Shown here one piece after another: positions 35,973 to 48,600 of a stretch of DNA of 64,000 bases. Position 1 is the stretch's first letter. Each line of letters starts with the position of its first letter. This DNA comes from Lethocerus indicus (lineage: Eukaryota > Arthropoda > Insecta > Hemiptera > Belostomatidae). The position numbers and the translations under genes were made by a program. The notes beneath the pieces are model-generated. The model was not told the origin of the DNA and did no database searches. It saw nothing but the letters and a program-made list of their open reading frames with translations. The stretch covers positions 4,836,001 to 4,900,000 of the forward strand of contig JACDQD010000105.1 of the NCBI GenBank assembly GCA_019843655.1, written 5' to 3'.

Positions 35973-35992
35973 CCTAGCGTGTCCATCCTGCC
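35973..35992. repeat. 20-bp dispersed repeat, copy 2
   Basis: Identical to 35321-35340. The sequence around this copy lacks the AACAGATAAT terminal repeats, so it may be a truncated or different insertion. Confidence 0.75.
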
Positions 35993-36480
35993 CCCGGAAA
36001 GCCTCTCTATAATCAAGTCTAATGACATCCGGCGGCGGACATCGAGGCTGGCACGCACCGGCCCCTCCCTCCGCCGGTTTATTTTCCCCGTACCCGGCGC
36101 ATTGTGTCCGTCCCCCGAAGTCTCGCTGTTGTTCCCGTTGTAGAATACCCACCCTGGTAAAAAATAGAACTTCGCATATGTATTAAAGTTCGTTTTAGGT
36201 TCACAATGCAAGTTTACAAACATCTACATAAATTGTGACGGCGCCTCCTTTAAATTTAAAATTATATTTTTTTTTATTTTTATGTTTTATTTGTATTGAT
36301 GCGGCCTATATTTTTAATTGAAGTGTTTTTCCTATCTATACACCTCTCGTAAACTACTTCCGTCCGTCGTACGTTGTTTGGTTTGCATCGTAGTATTTAT
36401 TCAGTGTCCTTTTTCTCTCTCTATATATATTTTATTAATTTGAGGTAATTTGACTTCCCGGTCGGATTGTAGTTTAGAAT

Positions 36481-38760
36481 ATGTGTTTTGTGGTCTGCGA
36501 GGTGTTGGAATATCTTAGATTTCGTGTGTTTCTATCTCCTCTCGCTCGTTTGGTCTTTTGCTGAAGACCAAACCAGCGATTGTTCTTGTAGTTCATCCAC
36601 GCCTCTAATTCAGGCCTGCAACCAATTTCAACGTACGTCAGACGATCCTTTATTTACTAAAACAACTGATCATATTCGTCGATTACATATCCCTACGTAC
36701 AAATCTAAAGATCTGTTTTTGACCGTTATAACTTCATACTGTTTGATCATTCTCTCGATTCAATGATGTCAAATCAAAATTTTTGCAGTCCCACGGCTGG
36801 TCAGTTTTCATTCGAGTTAATTAGTGCCACTGTGCTGTTGATATCGTTCATTTGTCGTTGGTACATTTCAATTGGCCGCGTCAATAAGAGGATTTTTGCG
36901 GCTCCTAATGAGGTTCTGTCCGTGAGAGAGACAGAGAGGCCGGCCGACTCCCTTTGATAATTAACCAAGGCGCTTAACTCCCTCCGGCCCTGGTCCTGTA
37001 ACTAATTTCGAGGTTCCCGTAATAGCCCGGGAACGCGCATGATTTATGTGCTCGCCGCAGCGACTTCTAATTCGATTCCGTGTACACCAGACATTTCTTC
37101 CTTTGCGCCCGCCGCCCGCAGTTGGACACGAGGCGATCCGGTCCTTTCTCGGCTGACCCGCTGCTTTTTAAATTCGGGGTTTTCTTTTTTCATTTCTCGC
37201 CCGGCTCTTGTGTAATAATTAATTACCGGGGCCCGGTTCGGAGCGCCGGTCCGTTGGGCAATCGCTAAAGGGTATATTACTCGTTCGTGTAAAAGGAAAC
37301 CGAGACGCTGTTCGTTAACCATGTGTTCGGTAAACAAAGGCAAATCGATCTGACGCAAGTCGTTGACCTCCTATTTACAGATGTCCAGTTACTCGCGTTA
37401 AATATATGCCGAACTGGCAGTCAGTTTTAATTTGGTTAATCGATGTTTTTATAAAATGTGTGAACAAATCGAAATCTGTTAACGTCGCTGAAATTAATAC
37501 TTATTAAGATCGAAAGCCAACGGCCTGGAATAGGCCGACTATTCGAATAAATTCGAATTTATTTTTACCTGGTTATTTCAGACTTTTGTAAGAATAAGTT
37601 GTGAAAGTAGAAGTTTGAAGTTCTCTTCAAAAAAATGTAAACCGTATTGTAAACTTATTTAATCCCGGTTGCCGGTATTACTTGTCACTTGTTTGATGCG
37701 CACGAAGTCTGTTTTGGTTGTTGATGGCGGATCTTTCTGCCCCCTCAATTCCTGGTTAGACGGCGAGAAATGCTTTAAGTTGACGCTTAGCCGCGATGCC
37801 TGCTTCCTCCCCAGGCAGTCTGAGGTTTGAGAAGTTATTAGGCATTCAAACAGGAAGAGAGTCACAACCCCAGTGTCGTGTCCCACCGGGATCCGTCTGT
37901 TACATAATGAAAGTGCCTGCATGATTCTGGCCTCCGATTCCCCCGGCGCTCGTTACTACCCGCAGTTCCCGCTTTCATAAAATTATCCCATCCCGTCCAA
38001 TTTACCTCTTACATGCAAATTCCGCAAAAGATTTGCAGTCCCCGTATTCTTTTTCTAGTCAGAACCATTAATATTAAACGTGCAATAAATAATTACAAGC
38101 ATACTGCATACTTACACAATTTACTGCATCGACGAATGTTGTGTACATAATTAAATTAACGGTATGATAGTGTCAAGGGAGAGAGCAAATCGAGTGATGA
38201 TTAGGTATCGGTTAAACAATATATTGTCGATGCCGAAACGCTCCGTCCTAGAATTGCCATTGGACCACGTTTGTCGCTCCATAATACGTTGGGATATAGA
38301 TCACGCTTCGTGCCCATAAACGGTTATTTATACCTCGGTTACTCTTGCCCCCGGCGACGTGCTGCTATTTGTTCGGTTTCAACCTAAAACGGAAGCCTGC
38401 AAATGCGATCCATTTGCTGGAAAGGCACCAGTCATTTTCCACGACGCTTGTACATTTTAAATTGCTGCTGGCCCCGGTAATGAGTGAATAATACAATCGA
38501 TTACTCGCTCCGAAGACTCGATCGCCTTGAGAAACTAGAAGAACAGTTTTTTCGACCCCCGGAGTCATTCCCGCAATTATTATTCAACGCTTACTAATGC
38601 CACTTGCACGACTGTTGAATTGAAAACGGGCGTGTCTTTGAATTTTCAATCGAATCTCCGGTTTTATACAGATGAAACTTTCAAATAAAAACAGGTTGTT
38701 AACACATACTATTTTCAAGTTGGATTTCAAACATTTCTGGGGAGTTACCCCAATCGGTCT
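36481..38760. other. Mixed stretch with GC-rich block 36900-37290
   Basis: Plus frames of 92 (36488-36766) and 64 codons and minus frames of 104 (37044-37358) and 87 codons (37659-37922) show no domain. ATGATTTAT lies at 37039-37047 inside the GC-rich block. An acceptor-like TTATTTCAG ends at about 37581 with no usable exon after it. Confidence 0.5.
36543..36579. repeat. Hairpin with shared 16-mer, copy 2
   Basis: TTTGGTCTT (36549-36557) pairs perfectly with AAGACCAAA (36564-36572) across a 6-nt loop. CGCT (36543-36546) and AGCG (36575-36578) extend the stem past a 2x2 internal loop, giving 13 bp. AAGACCAAACCAGCGA (36564-36579) is identical to 11113-11128. Confidence 0.5.
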
Positions 38761-39871
38761 TGAAGGGAGACGGGAGCCCCCCTCCCCCCGCCCAAATATT
38801 GGATAAGGAGGGGCATTCACATCTCGTTGGGGCCCCTGTCAAACTTCCCAAAGGCCGTATATTAATGGCCGCCATGTGTTGGGCTCGCTGCTAGCTTCAA
38901 TTTAGTTTCGGCCCCGGTGTTCGTTATTCAAAACTATCGACTCGAATCCGACAGAAACTTCCGTCGGCGTATCGGCGAATCGTCTGATCTTCCGTGACTG
39001 AATGTTCTCGAATGCTTTTCAATAACCAAGCCTTCGCTATTATATTAAGTTGCTTTGTTCAACAAAACTCTTATTACTTAGCTCGCATCGTGCAGCCAGA
39101 GTTACCGCCATCATTCATTTACGATGTTGACCTTCCAGATGTTTTCTCCATGCAGTTGTTACTCAATGTTTGGGCGTTTAATCGACCGACATTGTTGTCT
39201 TATTACTTGTATAAATCACGTACTACATTTGATCTGTTTTAAAATAAAGAAATTTCGTTTCAAATGGTGACCTACGAATTAATGGATTGTTTCTTTCTTC
39301 TATTGTGCAAGACAAATACATCTTTTATGTCTCTTATTTTACTTGCGGCTAGCAGTATGAGACCGATCGCATAATTAAAGGTAAACGAGAAAAAATAAAA
39401 TGCTAAATAGGTCTAGTCCTGAGCCATCTCCAGTATTTCAGCTCTGTAGTTCAGGCACGTTTTATCGAGCGTATCCGTCCATTCTAATTCGTATACGAAT
39501 TATCGTCGAGTTACAGGCTTCACGAAAATTTATCTCCCGTTTATTTATTTTCTTCCTCATTTTATTTATCGGACACGAAAATGATTTACCGGCCCCTCTT
39601 TTTTCTGTTCCGGGGGTCTCCCGAGGCTGGCGGCAACAAAAAACCTTGTGTCGATAGGTCGGGGAATATTTTGGGGTCCTTTGTACAAGTAAATTATGTG
39701 TTAAGAGCGGTCCCCGAGAGTCCCTCCCTATCTGGCAGAATCCTCGAAACGGGCCGATGTTTATCTGGGGCTCGGTTGAATTCATTGAGGGCCGGCCGGC
39801 CAGGTACCTTTGGAGACTGTGAGAACCCGGTCCCTCGGTCCCGAGATAAGTCGTCTCCCTTCCCTCACTCT

Positions 39872-39873
<2 letters not shown>

Positions 39874-39908
<35 letters not shown>
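39874..39908. repeat. (CT)n microsatellite
   Basis: About 35 bp of uninterrupted CT. Confidence 0.95.
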
Positions 39909-39911
<3 letters not shown>

Positions 39912-40024
39912 CTTTGGGAAGGCGGAGGAGGGTTGAGTAAGTTATATCGTGGGGGGCCCCGTCCAGGGTTTCTTGCCCTCGGGGCTTTTTTGTACCTCCC
40001 GAGAACCCCCTATTATACCCGGCC

Positions 40025-40067
40025 CCCTCCTCCTTCTCCACCTCCTCCTCCTCGTCCTCCTCTCTCA
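40025..40067. repeat. CTC/TCC-rich trinucleotide tract
   Basis: Degenerate (CTC)n about 43 bp long; the longest uninterrupted part is about four units. Confidence 0.85.
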
Positions 40068-41188
40068 CGCACTCTGCTCCGCCACCAATAACACTTGTCT
40101 CCTCCGGATGAACTATTGTTTATTCCGGGCCCGGAGCCCTTTCTGTCTGCCCGCTCGGAATCGCCCCGACCCCTAAAGGTCGGGTCGAACAACGACTGCT
40201 CCCTTCATTAGTGAATTACGATGCAAATTATTCCGCCCTCCAGCGCCGCGTACGGCTTTTCTGTTCCGCTGACTAGCTTCAATTAAAAACCCTCGAGAAG
40301 AGTCTGCATTTCAGGGCGGACCTAATTTATCTTAGTGTATACTGCAATCGAACCTTGTTGAATAGTGCGGTACATTACATTATGGGTTGCGTTAATAAAG
40401 TTAAATTCATATACGAGCTCAGATTGTGCTTTTACTTTAATAAGATATGTATTCCTATTTTTATCACGTTAGAAAATTGTGTATCTCAAGATACATTAAA
40501 GTAAAAAGGGTATTCGAACTCAAATTTTCCCGTCACCTTTTATACTGAAGTCATTTGCTACTAAATAGATGAACATATTCGTTTTTGATAATTTTCGACG
40601 TTTGAACTGATTGTGACAGAGTCATGGAATCCCTGAAAGTTGATTAAGCGATATACTGCTATGGACAAATCTCCCAGGTAACAAAAGGGGGAGATATGAA
40701 AACTGAGTACGCCGAATGGATGTATTTCAAAAATAGGCTGCTATTGTTAATGCGTATCTTAAATTCTGAATATTTGAGCGAGTGTGGTGAATAAGTAGAG
40801 GCTAAGAGTGTAGGTGGAAGATTGGACTAGGATTGTGTTGCAAAGTCCGGGCTCGAACAATAAGTACCAAGCCCTTTCAATGATCAGTTGGGTTTAGACA
40901 GTCCTAACATGAACTGATCGCTGTCAGTGGTAAGTCTACTTAAGACATTTATTCTTATTTCTAACATTTATCTTAGCTTTTATTGCGACGGAGTGAAATT
41001 ACACGATTTTCCCAAGCACTACTTCATAGCAGTTGGTTGAGCTAGTTTGTTAGGCTGATAAGTTAATTATAAAACATCAATGATGCTTGTTTTATTTTGT
41101 ATTTTGGCATTTTGTTGGTCAGCCTTTCTGTTTATTGGTATAAAAGGGTTATTGTCATATACATATTATTCTCTGATTATTTACCTTT

Positions 41189-41212
41189 AATAATTAATGA
41201 GCGTTAATTATT
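41189..41212. promoter_or_regulatory. Paired homeodomain-type sites (inverted)
   Basis: AATAATTAA (41189-41197) and TTAATTATT (41204-41212) are perfect inverted copies separated by TGAGCG, giving two TAATTA-class cores facing each other. Antennapedia-class and Paired-class homeodomains recognise TAAT cores. In AT-rich DNA some such pairs arise by chance. Confidence 0.3.
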
Positions 41213-43045
41213 CAGCAGGAGAAACTTTTCTTAAAATAATACACGATATCCGAGTTTTGTTTTTATGAATGTTTCCAAAAAAATATATTAGGACCGTTTA
41301 ATTTCGTTATCAACCTTCCACCATTATCTTTTTAATATATCAGTATTTTTGTCGTATGGCGCGTTAGCAATATTTGAATTGTGTTCGATGTTTAATCGGT
41401 TATATTTTACAATAGTGGGAGCAATTGATTGGTCGAGTGAATTGGCCGCCCATTGGCCGGCCGGCCGTCCGTTGGTGACCGGTCTGAACCGATTTCAATT
41501 ATATCGACGCTCTGTCGTCGACTTAATATAATTTTAAGCCCTGTGCATTAGTCGGGCGCATGATCACTGTGTTTACTAACATATATTGATTCGACGTCGT
41601 CCAACTTATTGAAGTTACATCACAACGTATCTCCGCTTGAATTGTGGTTTCCACTTGGTAGTACCACACATTGTGAGAAAATAATATTGTTTATAATTAC
41701 TTAAAACTATAAACAAAATTGGAAATTTTTTAACTTTAATACCTGTATTCTATGGTCTGGAGGGTCGCATTTCATTTATTTTGGCCTTCCACGTATTTTA
41801 GAGGTTAAAATGTTATTTTTATATAAATTTACCACTGTATGAATTGCTAGTGTAGGATATTAGTAATGTGCTATCACAATAGGAAATGGCGAAGATATAA
41901 ATAATGCTTAAATTAAAAAAAGAAAGTGTCTATCTTTCTTCCCTCTTGTTCTCTTCTGGCAGCGGTTTTATAGATTGCAGTGAATTAAGGCGAAACAAAT
42001 TGTGTATTTTCGTGTTATATATCGTTTATCATTATAAAAGCTAAAATAGTCTTCATATGTTGCCTTTTTTCGATGGTTTTTCCTTTGCTTTTTTTTAGAC
42101 TCGAGTCGTTAATCGAACGTCTCGGTATTCACATAACTTCTGAGAACCCCTTTTCTCGTTCTATATTTATCGTGGAGTGGCCGTTTCTTGCTGTGAAGGG
42201 CGGTGAAGAAGGACGGAGGGGCCAGCTAGCTGGCTCCCTTACCTTGCATAGTTGTCGGCCGGTTAATTGGGAATTCCTCTCAGAAATGGGGTGATGTGGT
42301 TTCTCTACAGCGATGGACGACATATTCGACCTGCCAAGGAAAGTTGTTGTTCCCATTTAAGTAGAGTCGCGCTTCTTTTATTCTGGAACTTTTATAGGGG
42401 CGCTCGGAGGCATTGTAAGCGCTCCCACTCGACTTCTATTTACCGGCGGTCGCTCCGTCCGTCTACTATCCTTGGAAACAGCTGATACGAGTGAGGTATT
42501 AATGATACGTTTCGGCCTATAACATATCTGATATCTCGGGGACACGGCGCTGTTATCCCGTTATTTACGAGTCGTTGACATTTAAAACTCCATTTTAGCT
42601 CAGTTGCCGTACAGTCTCAATGGTATTTCATCTATTTTTAGTCGATAACAGTATACGTTACAATCTTCGATCATTTTGATTTGTGAATATTTCCCCTAGT
42701 AAAGTTTCCAGCTACATACAGTTGTTGAAACGATTATATTATTTCTTATCTTATACCCGCCAAGTCTTGAAACAACTTATAGTGGATTTTTATGTCTGAA
42801 TGCCTTACAAAGAGATTTCGTTCACGGGTGGTCTTTCGTTACTTTGTTTCTTTATGATTTCAATGTCCCGCGGAGGTCATGCTTCATTTGTTCCTTATAA
42901 CAAGAGTTCCTTTATGCAATAATTTAGGGATATTTTCTCCTTTCGGAATCTTAAAAACCGTGAAAGAACAAATACATTGGAGATAATCTAGAATACCACC
43001 GTCGTAACCGTGCAGTTGCAATACTCAGAGGATTCTTCGTCAATC

Positions 43046-43070
43046 GTGAAAAACCGAAACCTTGCATGGC
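43046..43070 (+). repeat. CCGAAAC-type small motif, copy B
   Basis: GTGAAAAACCGAAACC (43046-43061) is identical to 45724-45739, and both are followed within a few bases by TGGCAT. This is the best pairwise match of the motif family, although the GAAGAY box is missing here. Confidence 0.45.
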
Positions 43071-43270
43071 ATATTATGCGGAAAGTGTAGTTGTACAGAT
43101 ATTCAAATGTACGATGGGACATCATACATGCTGTAAAATAATAGTGACGATTGTCCAAATACTTGCACGATCCGGAAAACCGTAGTTAAAATTATGGTTA
43201 GTAATCGAATAACCGGTTATTCTGTATTTGTACCCCGGAATGGAAAGAAGTCTCTGGTAGAAAATTTAGG

Positions 43271-44061
43271 ACATGTGCACTGTCTAGGGCACGCAAAGTA
43301 TGGGGGCCGGTAAATGCCGCGCTAAATAATGCCCGAGTGGAACGAATGAAAGAGTCTTTAAAAGGTTCCCTGGATTATTCATATGCGTCGTGCAAGGCCG
43401 CGGAACCTCCCCGGGCCACTTTCCGCGGCTTGTCCGGCCCCGGCTCTCGTTCCAATTAACACCGCCCGAACAATGGTAGCATAATTGTAAAGCCGGTTCG
43501 TGTTTCGTAACATTGCGCGAACTCGCATTATGCGTGCTCTGGTAGGAAGGGGGGGGGAGCTGGAGGTTTAGGGTTTCATCAAATGTCAGAGGGCCCCGGG
43601 GGGGCGGCTGTTTCACTTTCACTGAACGTATGTGCTTGCCCGTGTGTGTGTATATTTGCGGTAACGACGACAGCTATTAGTGTGATCGCGTGTTTGTTCT
43701 AAGGCGACTCTCACTCGCACACCCTCCGCCACTTATGCAATTGACAACGGTCTCGGTGCGTCGGCTTTTCCCCTTCCTGCCGGCCTCAACGGCGCCTTCG
43801 TTTCCAAGTTTGTTGCCGGAATACGTCGGGAAATATCATCCGGGGATGCAGAAAAAACATGTCGAGTGTTTCCTTACAGACGAAGAGCCATTACATTTAT
43901 ATATCAGTTTCATTTTAGCGTTTCTTTAATTGTGATTAATTTATACTAGCGCGTCGAATTAATATGTATATTTAGCATTTGAATACATATAGGTATACTC
44001 ACCATATTTCTAACCGCTTAAATAAAAACAGTGTCAAAATTCAGGATTGTTCCTGACTCAA

Positions 44062-44117
<56 letters not shown>

Positions 44118-45540
44118 AATTCCCCAATAAAAGGTGCCCCTTCTGTCAGCAGTATCCTGTATCTAGCTGACCTGATTTCCTTTGTCGGTTGGCCTCTTCT
44201 GGGTCCCGTCGGTTCTGACAAATGGGCGTTGTCCTTTTTCAACATCCGCTCCGTTTCCGCGCACTGGAGTGTCGACGTTTCTGTTTGTTCGTAACATATC
44301 GTACGCAGGTTTTATTTGCCAGGAGGGAAGTTAATTGCGAATGTGGATTGGCGATATGAGATTATCTTCATTCGAATTACATTTTAAAACATTTGCTTTG
44401 TTTGTATTGGGTCGACTGTCGTCACATATCCTACATTTAACATGTTAATTTTGATTTGTGAAGGACTTTTCGCGATTGCGAAATGAATGATTGTATTATT
44501 GTTTCGATTGTACGGGACGACATTCTGCTGCGGCCAGTACATATTTTATAAAAAGAATTCGAGATTTATCCTAGAGATATGTGTTAATATGGTGCAACGA
44601 GTTATAAATGCGTTACAATTGGATACATTTTTTGCGACCGACCCAAGTCTTATTATTACATAAGCCCTAGTATTACAACCATCGCCAACTTATCTGTATT
44701 TGAAACCAAGCGATCGCGGGGCCGACGCGAGAACGGATAAAACATCGACGCCGCTTTCGATTAACAGAATCCTTTTCTCGTGGGAGTGATGTCACAGTAA
44801 TAATCTTGGCGATGATCTCATATAGTCTATTTAATATTACATAATCTCCGTCGACCGCGGGGCGGCGGTGGTCTAGGGCGGGGTGAAGTGAATATCGTCC
44901 GATCGGGGCGAATAACTTCCTTTAACCCGGGTGAGAGACCACAGGAGCCGGGCCCCGTAACACGACACCTTTTTCTACCTGTCCCTTCCTTCGGCCTGCC
45001 TCTTCTTCTTTTTCTAGTCCCCTCCTCCTTTTAGTGGCTTGGGCCCTGGGCTCGTTTTGTCCCGGGATTAGGAAATATAAGGTTCCCACACAACATAAAC
45101 CCTCGGCCGATTGGTCGACTCCTGTCCTTCTTTACGAGTCCGGTGGCGCTCCTTTCTTCGCCTTCCGTTCAACAAATCTGATGAAATTTTACTGTCACGC
45201 TCCTTTTCACTCGACAGAATACCCAAGTATTTACAAATATCGTTGGTCCTGTAAAATTATTTTTTATATAACCCATAACAATTCCGGCTCGTTAGGTCAG
45301 GAAAATATTCTCCTTAATAACTCGATGTGTTAATAACGTTTATAAGAGATGCCATTGAGGCCTATAATGTTACTTTGGTAACTATGCAGAGATTATGGTC
45401 AAGACCTTAGCATGACGACTTACATAGCCGACTGACTTCCAGTTATATCTTTAACTGAATACGAACGAATGCTTTCTTATACGTATTTTATTTATAGGCC
45501 TTGGTTAAAAAGTGAAAAAAAAACTTTTTTTACCTGAATG
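43271..45540. other. Two GC-rich blocks, (AT)n array between
   Basis: GC-rich DNA at 43270-43840 (with 9-G and 7-G runs near 43549 and 43600) and 44830-45200. Frames of 112 codons minus (43284-43622), 79 plus (43690-43929) and 99 plus (45034-45333) have no recognised domain. A CCGAAAC-motif copy lies at 43046-43070, just before the first block. Confidence 0.5.
44064..44113. repeat. (AT)25 microsatellite
   Basis: A 50-bp uninterrupted AT run. Frames on both strands crossing it give Ile-Tyr repeats that are artefacts. Confidence 0.97.
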
Positions 45541-47400
45541 TATTTCTAGAGGGATCCTTATACCGGTGTCGCTTATACCGCCGGTGTGATTTTGTCTCTT
45601 CCGTCTCCCAGGTTTCGATTTCCCACCATTGGTAAGGGGTATAATGATAGTTTTAACAGGATGTTCGTCGGCAACCGACACGCGTAAGTATAACTTTACT
45701 GTAACAGAATATCACTGAAGACGGTGAAAAACCGAAACCAGTCTGGCATCGGGCAAGACAGGCGGGAGGAAACCGAAAATCACAGGATTTGTAACTGATA
45801 TTATTTTCATATAATATTATTTCCCTTTTTTAACCCAAATTCACCAATTTCCAACAAGGTGTAGTATGTGTAATTAGTTTCTGTCTATAAACATTTCATA
45901 CTCTAACCGATTCTAATAAGTAACGAGATTATTTGATTAACCTTACAAAAATTAATAATTATATTATGTTATCGAATAATTTAATATTTGTCAAGTTCTG
46001 TGCATTGCACATAAATGTGAGAGTATTTAATTTAGAACTATTGTATATAATATATAGCCATTCTTGATGCTTTGCTATGGTAAAAGGAAAAAGTCAGAAA
46101 GTAAGAAAAACTTGCTCTTTCAATAGTTATAGCCCCTCGAGTCGGAAAGAGAGTTTCCTACTTCTACCCCAACTTTTATTAATTCAAAAACTGGATTAAT
46201 GGTTGTTGCAGAATTCTTAAAATTATATTCCCCTTTCGAAAGTTTGGCCGAACAAAGTTTGTAATGAAATCATGTCTGAAACCTGGGCTTAATAATCGAG
46301 GCGGTAACTCATGTTTTGTTGAAACATCTTCAATTCATCCTCATTTTAGTTTAAATTTACTCCTCCTTTCATTTTTTGGCTTTTGTGAGTAAAAATATTT
46401 TACCGTGCTTACTGAGCGTTGCAGCTTACCTCTTAGGAAACCCTGTTAAACCCATCTGTGGGAACCGCGGAGCCGTGTATACCTACCTCTTTTTGTGCGT
46501 CACCTAGTGGAAAGCTCTCCGCTAATGGAAATACGTTTTATTTATCTTGCCCGTTTCGAATTCACGTTTTTTTCTCCGCGCCCAACCGCGTCTTTTCCGA
46601 ACGCGTTGGCAGTTGTCCGCTTATATCTTATAACTCTTCCCCTCATAATTATTCAAGACGGTGTTGGAGATAGACGAGCAGGCGTTCATCGCGTTGCCAG
46701 CCCCGTACATGGTAATTGGATACGAGGGCTCGTTTGCTAATAAACGCATCATTGAGCCCAAGGTTAATGAAGGATTTCCGTCAACTCATCCTTTGCTCCG
46801 TCTTTGCCCAGGGTAATTGCATTTGAAGTGTTGCTTTTTATAGCCTCGTTGAACGAATTTAGCATAGTTCGGTAAGATCAATTAGAACATTAAATATTGG
46901 CCGATTGGGCCGATGCGTTTCGAGACGATGTGTCAAAGAAAAGTTTCCTTGCAACATTGCATCGTGTTTGTGATAATTACCGCGTAAATTAGAGCTGCTG
47001 ATTGTATACTTACGGAAAGCTTGAAATGAAAATGTCGGGCGTGCTACTGGTTTTGATTTAGTACATGACAGAAGTACAGATCTTGAATGATGCCGGATAT
47101 TCTGTGATGATTAACGGCCACGGATAGTGGACACCAATGCCGAAATTGTCGATTCCGTCGGCGTACTGTTAAATCCTTTAAGGTTGGTACACTTCCGAAT
47201 ATTTAGTAAAAAATAAAACACTAATATTTGCTGACTGATTGGTAAATACTAACAAAATTTATTAACGTTTTTACTGTATGCGTACTCACTCCTGTGGGTT
47301 CTATTCGCGACTAGGCTGCTACTCTCCTGGGCATAGTTGAAAGTCAACTGCGTTTATTGTCCTATGTATTTGAAAAAAAACTAGTTTTGTGTTAGTATAG
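45541..47400. other. Stretch with exon-like segment and CCGAAAC motif
   Basis: An exon-like segment at 45612-45683 has a good acceptor (CTCTTCCGTCTCCCAG) and a strong donor (GTAAGTAT). Two of its three frames are open over 24 codons, with no similarity recognised. A small imperfect duplication (CTTATACCG twice) lies at 45557-45588. The rest, 45790-46440, is AT-rich; 46440-46740 is moderately GC with two overlapping frames lacking domain. Confidence 0.45.
45714..45742 (+). repeat. CCGAAAC-type small motif, copy C
   Basis: ACTG (45714-45717) and CAGT (45739-45742) form outer arms. Between them lie AAGAC, a GGT/ACC mini-stem around GAAAA, and GAAAC. The arrangement recalls the small hammerhead-like or structured motif found in several insect retroelements, but the core is one base off the hammerhead consensus, so catalysis is not claimed. 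Confidence 0.45.
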
Positions 47401-48596
47401 TATAGTTGTAGTATATATAATTTTCCATTCATTCCGCCGTCCCAATTGCAGTCGGTCCTACAGGATTTATCGATTCTTCCCTTTCCAAGTAGGCCAATTT
47501 GAAAATTTCACCTCCTTACCGTGCTCCGCGTACCGAGACGTCGGCCGGGCCCCCGAGGAGGTTTTCACCGGCGGTTACCGGCCGACCTTCCGCCCCCTTC
47601 GGCCGCAGAACAAGAAAAAGAAAAGAACAAATAATGACAACCGTGACGAACTCGAGGGGTCGGCGAGTGTTTCTGCTTACTGACTTAAATGGATTAGAAA
47701 CCAAAGCGAATATCCTCCAAATCTAATTGGGCATTCGGGCAAAACATTTAATCATCCCCGAGAATCTTTTGAGTAGGCAAACTTTCTTCTACCCGGCGAC
47801 AATGAACTCGCTTAAACTGGCGAATATAAATAAAGGGAAACACTAATCATGGCTCACAAAGACCAAACAAGTAATTAGACTTTAATTTCTGTAAACTCTG
47901 TAAACTTATTAATAATAACTTACTTCACGATTTTATTTGTTAGTAATGATAGTTGTTATTCTGATATTAAACGCTATAGAAAGGTATAGTTTTGATATTG
48001 ACATTCATGTCGTGGCGTAGATTGTCATTATATTTTGTTGTTCATTTCATTGTCTAATTCCTTTACCCATTATAGTCCATATTTCGAAATCAGAAATATT
48101 CTATCAAATTTTAGTCTTCGGCTTACCTTAATTTACTGTTCCAAAGTTTACTCTTCCACTTCATTTGTATGTTTCTTTTTTCAAAGACAAATAATACTGT
48201 TGCTATCCCGAGGTTACATTCACATCTCGATCCGTTGGCAATCCCTATACCTCACGGTATTATTTATTCTCCACGTTATCTCGGCTCTACAATCTCCTTT
48301 TATGTTTTCCGTGAATGCAAAACTTGGGAAACGATTCCGAGCGTGCAACGAGGATCGGGCACGATCAGGTTGAACGATCTTGAGTTAGTCTTCGTAATTA
48401 CAACGAATATGTCATGGGGATATGATCGTGACGACTCTTTCGCCTTAAAATGCAGGGTTTATCCGTTCTATTTTGATATTCGAACGTACATTTGCGTCGT
48501 CCCTAGAGCAGAATGGGTGGGGAGAAAATTGCTCTTGATGGTTGACCGTTCGTTTATTTACCTGTGTATTCCATTCTATATATAAGTTAATTCGCT

Positions 48597-48600
<4 letters not shown>

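Larger units (their letters stand above)
35241..36480. other. Stretch with a possible small mobile element and TGTTG repeats
   Basis: Contains the inverted-repeat-bounded segment 35249-35380, a second copy of its internal 20-mer (35973-35992) and a tandem TGTTG duplication (35874-35926). The 147-codon minus frame 35780-36223 gets its His/Thr/Asn stretch from that duplication. A 36020-36130 patch is CpG-rich. Confidence 0.5.
38761..40330. other. GC-rich blocks with CT and CTC low complexity
   Basis: CpG-rich DNA at 38770-39000 and 39580-40330. Overlapping frames (85, 119, 93 and 75 codons plus; 107 and 65 minus) run through CT and CTC repeats and share no domain. Between the two blocks, 39000-39580 is AT-rich with an 82-codon + frame and no motif. 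Confidence 0.5.
40331..43270. other. AT-rich spacer
   Basis: Longest AT-rich spacer of the window. It contains a twin homeodomain-type palindrome at 41189-41212. An excellent isolated acceptor motif (TCTTCCCTCTTGTTCTC followed by TGGCAG) ends at 41962, but the downstream frame closes within 7 codons. A short GC-richer patch at 42170-42480 carries frames of 72-75 codons on both strands without domain. Confidence 0.55.

Noticed and set aside
35780..36223. 147-codon minus-strand frame with a His/Thr/Asn stretch
   Set aside because: The stretch is the translation of the TGTTG duplication; the remainder has no domain.
48035..48585. 112- and 138-codon + frames
   Set aside because: They overlap in different frames, are rich in residues typical of T-rich DNA, and show no conserved motif.
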